From: Oleiagrimonas sp963817755
Lineage (GTDB): Bacteria > Pseudomonadota > Gammaproteobacteria > Xanthomonadales > Rhodanobacteraceae
Reading direction: 5' to 3'
Assembly (NCBI GenBank): GCA_963817755.1
Contig: CAWFPB010000003.1
Coordinates: 186,001-250,000, forward strand
DNA length: 64,000 nucleotides
Below the pieces are notes generated by a model that ran no database searches, had not been told where the DNA came from, and saw nothing but the letters and a program-made list of their open reading frames with translations. Below, in pieces: positions 1 to 8,070 of this stretch. Numbering within the stretch: the first letter of the stretch is position 1; the number at the start of each line of letters is the position of its first letter. Made by a program: the position numbers and the translations under genes.

Positions 1-1
1 C

Positions 2-307
2 GGGCGCGTGGTCTGCGCCACCGCGGCCAACCTGTTCGCGCGCATCGACGGCACCTGGTTCACGCCCGCGGTCGATTTCTGCGGAGTGGCCGGCGTGGCG
101 CGCGCCCGGGTGCTGCAACAATGGCCCGACTGCCGGACCGCAACGATCGAGATGGATGCATTGATGCAAGCCGAAGAAATCTTCCTGAGTTCCAGCGTGC
201 GCGGCATCCTGCCGGTGCGCGACCTGGCCGGCCGCCTGCTCGAGCCGGGCGCGGACACGCGCGCCATGCAGGCGCATTTCGATGCCCTGCTGGAGTTGCG
301 CGCATGA
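2..307 (+). CDS. pabC: Aminodeoxychorismate lyase, C-terminal part (cut by window edge)
   Basis: The reading frame is open from the first bases of the window, so the N-terminus lies outside it. The visible 101 residues match the end of fold-type IV PLP enzymes: an ATAANLF segment (TASNLF-like), then GVAGVAR and an EEIFLSSSVRGILPV segment typical of PabC and branched-chain aminotransferases. PabC converts 4-amino-4-deoxychorismate to p-aminobenzoate for folate synthesis in the cytosol. The stop codon overlaps the mltG start in an ATGA arrangement, as in the pabC-mltG-tmk-holB order of many gammaproteobacteria, which supports PabC over IlvE. Confidence 0.85.
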   Translation, partial: GRVVCATAANLFARIDGTWFTPAVDFCGVAGVARARVLQQWPDCRTATIEMDALMQAEEIFLSSSVRGILPVRDLAGRLLEPGADTRAMQAHFDALLELRA

Positions 308-1347
308 GGCGGCAGCAGGGCGGGATTCGCTTGTGGATACTGCTGGGCGTGGTGGTGTTCGTGCTGCTGATGGCCGCCGGCGTGCTCTGGAAGGAAGTGA
401 ACCGCTTCGCCGATGCGCCGATGGCGATCCGTCCGGACAGCCCGTCGGTGGTCATTCCCCAGGGCGCCGGATTCAACCGCATCATCGACCAGCTCAAGGC
501 GCGCAAGCTCAGCGCCGCGCCGCGCTGGTTCTGGCGCGCGCTGGCCGAGCGCATGCACGTCACCCGCGACCTGCACGCCGGCGAATACGCCCTGCGCCCG
601 GGCATGACGCCGCGCCAGCTGCTCGAGGACATGGCCCACTCGCGCGTGGTGCAGCACCGCTTCACCATCGTCGACGGCTGGACCTTCAAGGAACTGCGCC
701 AGGCGCTGGACCAGGCGCCGGTGCTCAGGCACGCCACCGCCTCGATGAACGACGCGCAGATCATGCACAAGCTGGGCCTGGGCGACGAGAAGCCCGAAGG
801 CCGCTTCCTGCCCGAGACCTACGCCTTCGTGCGCGGCGACAGCGACCTGGACCTCCTTCGGCGCTCGCACGCCGCCATGCAGCGCCTGCTCAAGAAGCTG
901 TGGCCCGAGCGTGCCCCGAACCTGCCGCTGGACACGCCCTACCAGGCGCTCATCCTGGCCTCGATCGTGGAAAAGGAGACCGCCCAGCCCAGCGAGCGGG
1001 CACGCATCGCCGGGGTCTTCGTGCGCCGGCTGCGCATGGGCATGCGCCTGCAGACCGATCCCGCGGTGATCTACGGCATGGGCGGCAAGTACCACGGCAA
1101 CATCACCCGGCGCGACCTGGAAACCGACACCCCGTACAACACCTACATGCACGCGGGCCTGCCGCCGACCCCGATCGCCCTGCCGGGCAAGCCGGCGATC
1201 GTCGCCGCGCTGCACCCGGCACACGGCAAGGCGCTGTACTTCGTGGCGCGTGGCGACGGTACCCACGTGTTCTCCGACACCCTGGCCCAGCACGACCGCG
1301 CGGTACGCTGCTACCAGCTCAAGCACTGCAGCGGAGGCCAGCGATGA
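304..1347 (+). CDS. mltG: Endolytic murein transglycosylase
   Basis: A 347-residue MltG (YceG family) inner-membrane enzyme that cleaves nascent glycan strands and is thought to terminate peptidoglycan polymerisation. The start at 304 is chosen because it gives a short cytoplasmic tail followed by one transmembrane helix (about residues 9-29) and overlaps the pabC stop by 4 bases. The periplasmic part contains the family signature ASIVEKETA near residue 220, with the presumed catalytic glutamate, and a C-terminal GLPPTPIALPG segment followed by YFVARGDGTHVF, both typical. Length is normal. It is translationally coupled to tmk downstream. Confidence 0.95.
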   Translation: MRRQQGGIRLWILLGVVVFVLLMAAGVLWKEVNRFADAPMAIRPDSPSVVIPQGAGFNRIIDQLKARKLSAAPRWFWRALAERMHVTRDLHAGEYALRPGMTPRQLLEDMAHSRVVQHRFTIVDGWTFKELRQALDQAPVLRHATASMNDAQIMHKLGLGDEKPEGRFLPETYAFVRGDSDLDLLRRSHAAMQRLLKKLWPERAPNLPLDTPYQALILASIVEKETAQPSERARIAGVFVRRLRMGMRLQTDPAVIYGMGGKYHGNITRRDLETDTPYNTYMHAGLPPTPIALPGKPAIVAALHPAHGKALYFVARGDGTHVFSDTLAQHDRAVRCYQLKHCSGGQR

Positions 1348-1979
1348 ACGGGCGGCTGATCACCCTGGAAGGTGGCGAGGGCGCGGGCAAGAGCACGCTG
1401 CTCGAGGGGCTGCGCGCGCATCTGCTCGAGCGCGGCATCGACCCGCTGTTCACGCGCGAGCCCGGCGGCACCGCGCTGGGCGAGGGCGTGCGTGCGCTGG
1501 TGCTGGATCCGGAACTTCGCGGCATCTGCGCCGAATCCGAGCTGCTGCTGATGTTCGCCGCGCGCGCGCAGCTGGTGCGCGAGTGCATCCGTCCGGCGCT
1601 GGAGGCCGGGCGCTGGGTGGTGTGCGACCGTTTCACCGATGCCAGCTACGCCTACCAGGGCGGCGGTCGCGGCCAGCCGCGCGAGCGCATCGCCGAACTC
1701 GAGCGCTGGGCCGCACAGGACCTGCAGCCGGACCTGACCCTGCTGCTGGACCTGCCGGTGGCCACCGGACGCGAACGCGCCGCCGGGCGAGGCGGGGATG
1801 CGGACCGCATCGAACGCGAGCAAACCGGTTTCTTCGAACGCATCCGCGCGACCTACCTGGCGCGCGCGGCCGAACAGCCCCGCCGCTTCCGCGTGCTCGA
1901 TGCCTCGCAGTCGCCGCAGCAGGTGCTGGCCGCGGCCATCGCCGCGATCGAACCGCTGCAGCACGGTACGCACGCATGA
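1344..1979 (+). CDS. tmk: Thymidylate kinase
   Basis: A 211-residue dTMP kinase that phosphorylates dTMP to dTDP for DNA synthesis. The P-loop GGEGAGKST is at residues 10-18, the DR motif is in VCDRFTDAS, and the LID segment around RGGDADRIE is near residue 150. The ATG overlaps the mltG stop codon (ATGA), and the gene in turn overlaps holB, so the four genes from pabC onward look like one transcription unit with tight translational coupling. Length and motifs are normal for the family. Confidence 0.96.
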   Translation: MNGRLITLEGGEGAGKSTLLEGLRAHLLERGIDPLFTREPGGTALGEGVRALVLDPELRGICAESELLLMFAARAQLVRECIRPALEAGRWVVCDRFTDASYAYQGGGRGQPRERIAELERWAAQDLQPDLTLLLDLPVATGRERAAGRGGDADRIEREQTGFFERIRATYLARAAEQPRRFRVLDASQSPQQVLAAAIAAIEPLQHGTHA

Positions 1980-2914
1980 GCATGGCGCCCCCCTGGCACA
2001 CCGAAGCCTGGCAGCGCCTGCAGCAACGCCGCGAACGCGGATCGCTGCCGCATGCGCTGCTGCTGAGCGGACCGTCCGGCCTGGACAAGCGCGGCTTCAG
2101 CGAACGCCTGCAGCGTGGGCTGCTGTGCCAGAGCCCCTCCGGCGGCGATGCCTGCGGACAGTGCCGTAGCTGCGCATTGCTGGACGCCGGCACGCATCCG
2201 GACCGCATCCGCGTCGGCCTGGAGGAGCGCAGCGACGGCGTGCTGCGCAAGGAGATCGTGGTGCAGCAGATCCGTGCGCTGTCCGAACGGCTGAGCAAGG
2301 CCAGCCAGTTCGGTGGCTGGCAGATCGCCTGCATCGATCCGGCCGACGTCATGAATGCTTCGGCGGCCAATGCGCTGCTGAAGACGCTGGAGGAACCCAA
2401 TGCCTCCAGCCTGCTGATCCTGGTCGCCGACGCGCCCTGGCGCCTGCCGGCCACCATCCGCAGCCGCTGCCAGCGGATCGAGTTCCGCCTCCCCGATGCC
2501 GCCACCGCGCAGGCCTGGCTGCAGCAGGCCGGTGTCGCCGACGCCGCCTCCGCGCTGGAGGCGGCCGGCGGCAATCCGGGCCTGGCCCGGCGCTGGGCCG
2601 ATCAGGGCCTGCTGGCCGAACGCGACAAGGTGCGCGCCGACCTGCGTGCCCTGGCCGAGGGGCGCGGCGAACCCGGCGCGATCGCCGCGGACTGGGTCGC
2701 CGGCGAGGCCGCGCAGCGCCTGTGGTTTGCCGCCCGGGCCATCGTGGAAGAGCTGCGCCGGCGTGCCGCCGGTCAGCCGGGTGCACTTGGATCGCAGCTG
2801 TCCGACGAGCAACTGGCCGACTGGTACCTGAAGGCCAACCAGGCCCGCGAGGCCCTGAACGGGCCGCTGCGCAAGGACCTGCTGATGCTCGAATTGCTCA
2901 CAGCCTGGCGATGA
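1976..2914 (+). CDS. holB: DNA polymerase III subunit delta prime
   Basis: A 312-residue clamp-loader subunit. The N-terminal AAA+ domain has a degenerate P-loop (GPSGLDKRGF), as expected for delta prime, which does not hydrolyse ATP. It is followed by a zinc module with four cysteines (LLCQ, ACGQC, SCALL near residues 44-64), the NALLKTLEEP segment and the SRC sensor motif (TIRSRCQ). The first ATG at 1976 overlaps the tmk stop; a second ATG at 1982 is an equally good start. The gene lies between tmk and pilZ, the standard xanthomonad order. Confidence 0.93.
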   Translation: MSMAPPWHTEAWQRLQQRRERGSLPHALLLSGPSGLDKRGFSERLQRGLLCQSPSGGDACGQCRSCALLDAGTHPDRIRVGLEERSDGVLRKEIVVQQIRALSERLSKASQFGGWQIACIDPADVMNASAANALLKTLEEPNASSLLILVADAPWRLPATIRSRCQRIEFRLPDAATAQAWLQQAGVADAASALEAAGGNPGLARRWADQGLLAERDKVRADLRALAEGRGEPGAIAADWVAGEAAQRLWFAARAIVEELRRRAAGQPGALGSQLSDEQLADWYLKANQAREALNGPLRKDLLMLELLTAWR

Positions 2915-2981
2915 GGGCCCGGCACGGCCTTGACCACGAAGCGGCGATGGCACAAGCTCAGCGCGAACCGGAGGTAGCGAC

Positions 2982-3338
2982 ATGAGCGTGGCAGGTGCAG
3001 CGCGACAGGGCATCCTGTCGCTGAAAATCAAGGATCGCGGGGCGTTGTACAACGCCTACATGCCCTACCTGAAGGGCGGCGGCCTGTTCGTGCCCACGGC
3101 GCAGCGCTACGACCTCGGCGACGAGGTGGTGCTGCTGCTGAGCCTGGTCGAGATCAACGAGCGCCTGTCGGTGGCCGGCAAGGTGGTGTGGATCACGCCC
3201 GTCGGCGCCCAGGGCAACCGCACCGCCGGCATCGGCATCCAGTTCAACGACAGTTCCGACGGCGAAACCGCGCGGACCAAGATCGAGTCGATCCTCGGTG
3301 GCCAGCTGGGGTCGGAAAAGCCCACGCAGACCATGTGA
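2982..3338 (+). CDS. pilZ: Type IV pilus assembly protein PilZ
   Basis: A 118-residue PilZ-domain protein required for type IV pilus assembly. It starts with ILSLKIKD and contains GGGLFVPT and the ITPVG...RTAGIGIQF strand pattern of the pilus-type PilZ branch. The c-di-GMP-binding RxxxR and D/NxSxxG motifs are not visible, as is usual for this branch, which acts by protein contacts. In Xanthomonas, PilZ is known to bridge the ATPase PilB and the degenerate c-di-GMP receptor FimX; a FimX-like gene is present at 56526-58583, so both partners are encoded here. A GGAGGTAGCGAC leader gives a good ribosome site. The gene ends 19 bases from the convergent atpG. Confidence 0.93.
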   Translation: MSVAGAARQGILSLKIKDRGALYNAYMPYLKGGGLFVPTAQRYDLGDEVVLLLSLVEINERLSVAGKVVWITPVGAQGNRTAGIGIQFNDSSDGETARTKIESILGGQLGSEKPTQTM

Positions 3339-3357
3339 GCGGTGTCCTCGGGGGCGG

Positions 3358-4212
3358 TCAGGGCGGTCCGTGCGTGTCCCGGGTCTCTGCCGCGGGAAGC
3401 GTCCCCAGCAGGATGACCTCGATTTCCTCGGTAATGGCCTCCTGGCGCGCGCGCCGGCGATCCCTGGCCAGTCCGTCCTGGCGTTCGCGAAGGCGGTCGA
3501 TGGCCGCGCTCATCTGGTCCAGGCGCTTGCGGTTCTCGGCCAGCAGCGAGGCGCGCAGGGCGACGTCCAGCGCGGTGAACACGTAGTGGTCGACCAGTGA
3601 GGCAAACAGCGTCCGCGGCTCGATGAGCCGGTCGGGCCTGCCGCGCCAGCGCGGTTCGGCGGGCAGGGCCGGCATCGGCCAAACCTGGCGAAGGCGCACC
3701 TCGCCGTCCCCATCCAGATGCAGCACGCGCAGGCCGGGGATGGCCTCGCGCCCGGACCGGGTCCGTTCCTCCACCGCCGCGACGATGCCGGCCAGTGCCT
3801 GCGGCACGTCCTCGTCCATGGCGGGGCCGGGCAGGGCGGCGTGCGCCACGCCGCGCTCGTCCAGGCGCTGTGCCAGCTGGGCGCCGACCGCCAGGAGTTC
3901 GTCGTCAGGTGCCCGTTCGGCCTGCTCCAGGGCCGTGGCGATGCGTTCGTTGTGGTCGCCGCACAGCCCGCGTTCGGATCCGAGCGCGACGGTCAGCTCG
4001 AAGGCCGGTCGCGCGGCCGGCCATACGTGGGGGAAATGGCCGGCCAGGTCGGCGACTGCGGTCTCGATGGCCTGGATGGTGTCGTGTCGCCGCTGTGCAC
4101 CGTCGGCGAGCCGGCGCACCTCGATGAAGGCCAGGCTGCGCATGGCCGTGAGGATCTCGTCGATCTCGTCCAGGGCCTCGATGCGCCGGCCCAGTTCACG
4201 CCACTTCGCCAT
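3358..4212 (-). CDS. atpG: N-type ATPase gamma subunit
   Basis: A 284-residue gamma subunit, the central rotor shaft of the F1-like sector. Two long helices frame the protein: the N-terminal ELGRRIEALDEIDEI segment and a C-terminal arginine-rich helix. The family hallmark SERGLCGDHN is in the middle. GGAGG lies 6 bases before the ATG at 4212, so that start is preferred over the ATG at 4218, which abuts it. The gene overlaps atpA by 17 bases and is last in the operon, the position of atpG in N-ATPase operons. It is somewhat divergent from housekeeping AtpG. Confidence 0.88.
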   Translation of the reverse strand: MAKWRELGRRIEALDEIDEILTAMRSLAFIEVRRLADGAQRRHDTIQAIETAVADLAGHFPHVWPAARPAFELTVALGSERGLCGDHNERIATALEQAERAPDDELLAVGAQLAQRLDERGVAHAALPGPAMDEDVPQALAGIVAAVEERTRSGREAIPGLRVLHLDGDGEVRLRQVWPMPALPAEPRWRGRPDRLIEPRTLFASLVDHYVFTALDVALRASLLAENRKRLDQMSAAIDRLRERQDGLARDRRRARQEAITEEIEVILLGTLPAAETRDTHGPP

Positions 4213-5680
4213 TGCCATCCTCCAGCCAGGCATGCACGCGCTCGCGCCAGCGTTCCAACGGATCGCCCAGGGCCACGGGCTCGCGCAGGCAGGCTTCGCG
4301 CAGGCGCTGCATTGCGGCCGGCACGTTCTCCGGGTCCAGGCGCTCGAGCAGGCCCTCGTTGTAGGCCACCAGCCAGGCCAGTTGCGCGCTGGCCGGCCAC
4401 GGCTCGAAGCGCGGCTGGCGCAGCGCACGGCGCAGGACCTGGCCGCGGCGGATGCGTTCGGCCACCCCGGCTTCCAGTCGGGCGCCGAAGCGCGTGAACA
4501 CCTCCAGTTCCAGGAACTGCAGGTAGTCGAGCTTGGTGCGTCCGGCCTGCTCGCGCAGGTTCGCCGGTTGTGCCTTGCCGCCGATGCGCGAGACCGAGCG
4601 CGCGACGTCGATGGCCGGCAGCTGGCCCTGGGCGAACAGCCGCTGGTCCAGGAACACCTGGCCGTCGGTGATCGAGATCAGGTTGGTGGGGATGTAGTCG
4701 GCGATCTCGCCCTGCTCGGTCTGCACGATGGGCAGCGCCGTCATGCTGCCGCCGCCCTGCTCGGCGGCCAGGGCGGTGGCGCGTTCGAGCAGGCGTGCAT
4801 GCAGGTAGAAGATGTCGCCGGGATAGGCCTCGCGGCCCGGCGGTCGGCGCAGCAGCAAGGAAAGCTCGCGGTAGGCCTTGGCGTGCGTGCCGAGGTCGTC
4901 GTAGACCACCAGGGTGTCGCGCCCGGCTTCCATCCAGGCCTCGGCGATCGCGCAGCCCGCGAACGGCGCCAGGTACTTCATGCCCGGCAGGTCGTCGGCC
5001 GCGGCCACGACCACGGTGCTGTAGTCCATCGCGTCGTGTTCGCGCAGCGTGGCGATCACCGCGGCCACGTCCGAGCGTTTCTGGCCGATCAGCACGTACA
5101 CGCAATGCACGTCCTCGCCCTGCTGCCGCAGCACGGTGTCCATGGCCAGTGCACTCTTGCCGGTGCCGTCGTCGCCGATGATCAGCTGGCGCTGGCCGCG
5201 GCCGATCGGGACCAGGGTGTCGAGGATCTTGTTGCCGGTGAACAGCGGCCGGTCCACGAACGTGCGTCGCAGCAGCGGTGGCGAGGGGCCTTCCAGGTCG
5301 CGGACCGCACCGGTGCGTGGCGTGTCGCCGCCGTCCAGCGGGCGACCGAGCGGATCGACCACGCGGCCCAGCAGGGCGTCCCCGGTCCCGATCTGCAGGC
5401 GCCTTCCGGACAGGGTCGCGCGCGCGCCGGCGCGGGGCGAACGGCCGGCATCGAGCAGGATCGCACCGATGCGGTCGGGCGCGAGGTGGTAGATCAGCGC
5501 GTCGCCGCCGTCCTCCAGGATCACGATGTCCTCCAGCGCCGCCGAGGGCAGCCCGCGGATCCAGACCACGCCGTCGCCGATCGAGACCACCGTGCCGCTC
5601 TCGCGCACGCGAAGTTCGAAGCGGTAATCGGTCGAGCCAGTGATCGCGGACCTGCAGCAGCGAGGGGGCGGAGGGCGCAT
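4196..5680 (-). CDS. atpA: N-type ATPase alpha subunit
   Basis: A 494-residue alpha subunit, the regulatory nucleotide-binding partner of beta in the F1-like head. The beta-barrel starts at VRESGTVVSIGDG. The P-loop is IGDDGTGKSAL, Walker B is DTLVVYDD, and the signatures LPIVQTEQGEIADYIPTN and SVSRIGGKAQ are present. The intact frame starts at 5680 with a one-base overlap of the atpF stop. Its first 18 codons (MRPPPPRCC...) do not look like an AtpA N-terminus. A GGAG-preceded ATG at 5687 in another frame encodes a more credible N-terminus (MTDAPSAPSLLQVRDHWLDR), so a one-base insertion near 5626 is suspected. Confidence 0.9.
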   Translation of the reverse strand: MRPPPPRCCRSAITGSTDYRFELRVRESGTVVSIGDGVVWIRGLPSAALEDIVILEDGGDALIYHLAPDRIGAILLDAGRSPRAGARATLSGRRLQIGTGDALLGRVVDPLGRPLDGGDTPRTGAVRDLEGPSPPLLRRTFVDRPLFTGNKILDTLVPIGRGQRQLIIGDDGTGKSALAMDTVLRQQGEDVHCVYVLIGQKRSDVAAVIATLREHDAMDYSTVVVAAADDLPGMKYLAPFAGCAIAEAWMEAGRDTLVVYDDLGTHAKAYRELSLLLRRPPGREAYPGDIFYLHARLLERATALAAEQGGGSMTALPIVQTEQGEIADYIPTNLISITDGQVFLDQRLFAQGQLPAIDVARSVSRIGGKAQPANLREQAGRTKLDYLQFLELEVFTRFGARLEAGVAERIRRGQVLRRALRQPRFEPWPASAQLAWLVAYNEGLLERLDPENVPAAMQRLREACLREPVALGDPLERWRERVHAWLEDGNGEVA

Positions 5681-6423
5681 CAGTCATGGTGCGCCGACTC
5701 CGCGAATGCATGCAGTTCCCCTGCCAGGCTGGCGTCCAGTTCCCAGGCGCCGATGCCGATGCGGATCCCGGACACCAGGTCGGCGGATTCCGCGTACGTC
5801 GGGGGAGGCAGGTGGTCCAGCCGCGCTTCCAGGGCCAGCTCGAGCCGCTGGCGATCGGCGGCCGACAGGGCCGTCGCGCTGGTGATCAGGGTCTGCCCGG
5901 CCGTGTCCGCGGCCGCGCGCAGGGCCTGGACGCGGTCGTCCGCCAGCGTGCCCAGGTCCTCCACCAGCAGGTCCAGGATCCTGCACTGCAGCGCGGGACC
6001 GCCCAGTCGTTCGAGCAACCGCGCGGCAAAGCGCGTGGCCTGTCCGGCCGCCTGGGCCTCAAGGACCTGCTCGTGGGCGGCACGCTCGCGCTGCTCGCGG
6101 GTGCGCTGGCGCTCGCGTTCGGTCTCCAGTTCGCTCGCCAGGGCCTGCATGCGTTTTTCCCGTTCGGCCTGCAGCATCCCGTCCAGGGCCTGCCGGCGCT
6201 GGGCCAGTTCCTGCTGCCACTGCGCGTCGCGTGCCTCGTAGCCTTGCTGCAGGCGGCGGGCCTCGTCGCGGGCGGCCTCGGCATCGCCGAGCGTCTTCTC
6301 GACCGATGCCCGGCGTCGCTCGACCATCTCCAGCACCGGCTTGTACAGGAAGCGCTTGAGCAGCCAGACCAGGATCAGGAAATTGACGATTTCCAGTACG
6401 AACGTGGACCAGTCGAATGTCAC
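5680..6423 (-). CDS. atpF: N-type ATPase fused b/delta-like stator subunit
   Basis: A 247-residue peripheral stalk subunit. One N-terminal transmembrane helix (about residues 8-25, FVLEIVNFLILVWLL) is followed by a long charged coiled coil (residues 35-125) like a normal b subunit. The protein then continues for another 110 residues (LLERLGGPALQCRILDLLVEDL onward) that resemble a delta-type domain. No separate atpH is present in the operon, so this fused form probably supplies both functions, as in known N-ATPases. Translation begins with GTG at 6423 behind a GGGGGA-rich site. The stop overlaps the atpA start by one base. Confidence 0.87.
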   Translation of the reverse strand: MTFDWSTFVLEIVNFLILVWLLKRFLYKPVLEMVERRRASVEKTLGDAEAARDEARRLQQGYEARDAQWQQELAQRRQALDGMLQAEREKRMQALASELETERERQRTREQRERAAHEQVLEAQAAGQATRFAARLLERLGGPALQCRILDLLVEDLGTLADDRVQALRAAADTAGQTLITSATALSAADRQRLELALEARLDHLPPPTYAESADLVSGIRIGIGAWELDASLAGELHAFAESAHHD

Positions 6424-6438
6424 GGCGAGATCCCCCGC

Positions 6439-6705
6439 TCAGTGGACCAGGTAGGCCAGCAGCGGGTTGCGGAACAGCACGATCAGCACGATGACCAGCA
6501 CGTAGATGGCCAGCGACTCGACCATGGCCAGTCCGATGAACAGTGCCCGCAGGATCGATTTTTCCGCTTCCGGCTGACGGGCCAGGGCGTCCAGCGCGCG
6601 GCTGATCGAACGCCCCATGGCCAACGCCGGGAACATCACGCCCAGGGCGATGGCGAGCAGGGCTCCCACGGTCGAGGCCAGGGCGAACACACTCATGTCG
6701 TTCAT
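6439..6705 (-). CDS. atpE: N-type ATPase c subunit (rotor ring)
   Basis: An 88-residue two-helix proteolipid. Helix 2 carries the essential carboxylate in the context GLAMVESLAIY (E63, S64 and Y68 in this numbering), the ES...Y pattern seen in Na+-type and N-type rings. The polar loop is ARQPEA. In helix 1 the position that is Gln in Na+ rings, and as I recall Glu in other N-ATPases, is Met30 (context FPALAMGR), so one ion-site ligand is missing. The start at 6705 is chosen because AAGGAG lies 10 bases upstream; a TTG at 6714 would sit one base from that site. Confidence 0.92.
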   Translation of the reverse strand: MNDMSVFALASTVGALLAIALGVMFPALAMGRSISRALDALARQPEAEKSILRALFIGLAMVESLAIYVLVIVLIVLFRNPLLAYLVH

Positions 6706-6710
6706 GTCGG

Positions 6711-7391
6711 TCAATCTCCTTCGTCGGGACGAAGTGCGGGTTGGGATTCGAGGCCGCCGGCGACGTACACCAACGCCAGCACGCCGAAGATGTAGGCCTG
6801 CACCAGGGCCTCGACCACGTGCAGCATCAGGATCGGTATCGGCACCAGCAGGCCGGCCACCAGCAGCACCAGCAGCGCCGCCATCTCCAGGCTCATGATG
6901 TTGCCGAACAGGCGCACGGCCAGCGCCAGGGTGCGCGACAGTTCGCTGATGACGTGGAACGGCAGCAGGATCGGATTGGGTTGCACGTAATGGCGCAGGT
7001 AGGGCACGAGGCCGGCGGCGCGGATGCCGAACCAGGGGGTGGCCAGGAACACCAGCAGGGACAGGCCCGCGGTGACCGACAGCTGTGCGGTCGGCGAATG
7101 CAGGCCCGGCACCAGGCCGGTCAGGTTGGCCAGGCCCAGGTACAGCCAGAGCGTGCCGATGAAGGGCAGCAGCATGCGCGCACGGCCCGGCGCCACCGCC
7201 TCGATGGCGTCCTGCATGGCCAGGACCGCCCCTTCCAGCACGCTCTGCCAGCGGCCGGGGTCGAGTCGAAGCCGGTGCGTGACCAGCCAGCTGGTACCAA
7301 CCAGCAACGCCATCAGGGCCCAGGTGACCACCACCGTGCCGGTCAGCACCAGCGGTCCGAAACGCAGCAGGATGACGGGTGTTTCCATCAT
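6711..7391 (-). CDS. atpB: N-type ATPase a subunit (ion channel)
   Basis: A 226-residue, highly hydrophobic a subunit that forms the ion half-channels of the membrane sector. The essential arginine is visible in RTLALAVRLFGNIM, followed by conserved helix 6 (VVEALVQAYIFGVLALVYV). The N-terminal WLVTHRLRLDPGRWQSVLE segment is typical of the N-type branch. The start is MM at 7391, overlapping the atpQ stop. In canonical N-ATPase operons atpR would lie between atpQ and atpB; here the two genes overlap, so no atpR exists at this position. Confidence 0.92.
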   Translation of the reverse strand: MMETPVILLRFGPLVLTGTVVVTWALMALLVGTSWLVTHRLRLDPGRWQSVLEGAVLAMQDAIEAVAPGRARMLLPFIGTLWLYLGLANLTGLVPGLHSPTAQLSVTAGLSLLVFLATPWFGIRAAGLVPYLRHYVQPNPILLPFHVISELSRTLALAVRLFGNIMSLEMAALLVLLVAGLLVPIPILMLHVVEALVQAYIFGVLALVYVAGGLESQPALRPDEGD

Positions 7392-7669
7392 GTGTCCTCG
7401 CGCACGATCAGGTACACGTCGATGGCGCCGACCACCAGGCCGATGACGATGCCCGACAGGGTGCCGCGCACCGAATAGCCGGGCAGCTGCTGGTCGATCC
7501 ACAGGCCCAGGTACGTGGCCGCCACGACCGGCAGCACGAACACGATGCCCAGGGTGCCCAGGTACAGCGACTGCCCGATCAGGCCGCGGCGCTCGCGCCG
7601 CGCCCGGGTGATGCGGCGGGCCTGGCGGTGCACCAGGTCGCGCCAGTCGCGGTCGGCCGGCGAGGTCAT
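7388..7669 (-). CDS. atpQ: N-type ATPase accessory membrane protein AtpQ (AtpI-like)
   Basis: A 93-residue protein with two transmembrane helices (about residues 33-55 and 68-87) separated by a GLWIDQQLPGYSVRGT loop, the pattern of the AtpI/ATPase_gene1 family. A basic N-terminal tail (RQARRITRARRERR) is expected to be cytoplasmic. In N-ATPases this subunit is thought to help c-ring assembly. It overlaps atpC (ATGA) and atpB on either side. It does not have the three-helix layout of AtpR, so it is assigned as AtpQ rather than AtpR. Confidence 0.82.
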   Translation of the reverse strand: MTSPADRDWRDLVHRQARRITRARRERRGLIGQSLYLGTLGIVFVLPVVAATYLGLWIDQQLPGYSVRGTLSGIVIGLVVGAIDVYLIVREDT

Positions 7670-8070
7670 CGACGTGCCTCCTTCTGCAGTTGCCAAAGGC
7701 GACGCAACATTTCGCGTTCCAGTTGCTCCAGATGCGCGTGCGCCTCGCGCAGCACCTGTTCCTCGGCCGCCATGCGCTCCTCGAGCGCAACCCCCAGCGC
7801 CTGCGCGTCCGGCCCACGGATGTAGTCTCGGCAGGCCAGCACCAGGCCGTTGTCGGCAAAGTGTGCGACCGCGCCGGACTGGGCCAGGTATTCGGTGTGC
7901 CCGTCGGCATGACGCAGCCGCGACAGGCCCGGGACCAGCACCGTGATGAAACGCTCGTGGCGGGCACGCAGCCCGAATTGCCCGCTGGCGTCCTCGCCGA
8001 CGAAGGCCTCGATGTCCTCCAGCCGTTCGCTGGCTCGCGGACTGAGCACGTGGACGGCGAAGCTGCTCAT
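7666..8070 (-). CDS. atpC: N-type ATPase epsilon subunit
   Basis: A 134-residue epsilon subunit: an N-terminal beta-sandwich (VHVLSPRASERLEDIEAFVGEDASG, FGLRARHERFITVLVPG) followed by a helical tail (EERMAAEEQVLREAHAHLEQLEREML). Epsilon links the gamma shaft to the c ring and often inhibits ATP hydrolysis. The placement of atpC directly after atpD at the start of the operon is characteristic of N-ATPases. Start and stop overlap the neighbours by four bases (ATGA), indicating strict translational coupling. Confidence 0.9.
   Translation of the reverse strand: MSSFAVHVLSPRASERLEDIEAFVGEDASGQFGLRARHERFITVLVPGLSRLRHADGHTEYLAQSGAVAHFADNGLVLACRDYIRGPDAQALGVALEERMAAEEQVLREAHAHLEQLEREMLRRLWQLQKEARR

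Noticed and set aside
3993..5711. A 572-codon minus-strand frame overlapping atpA
   Set aside because: Only its first 20 codons look like protein (the likely native AtpA start); the rest is an arginine- and proline-rich shadow of atpA.
7388..7669. Assignment of the two-helix protein as AtpR
   Set aside because: The helix-loop-helix pattern with GLWIDQQLPG is of the AtpI/AtpQ type, and AtpR has three helices with different conserved charges.
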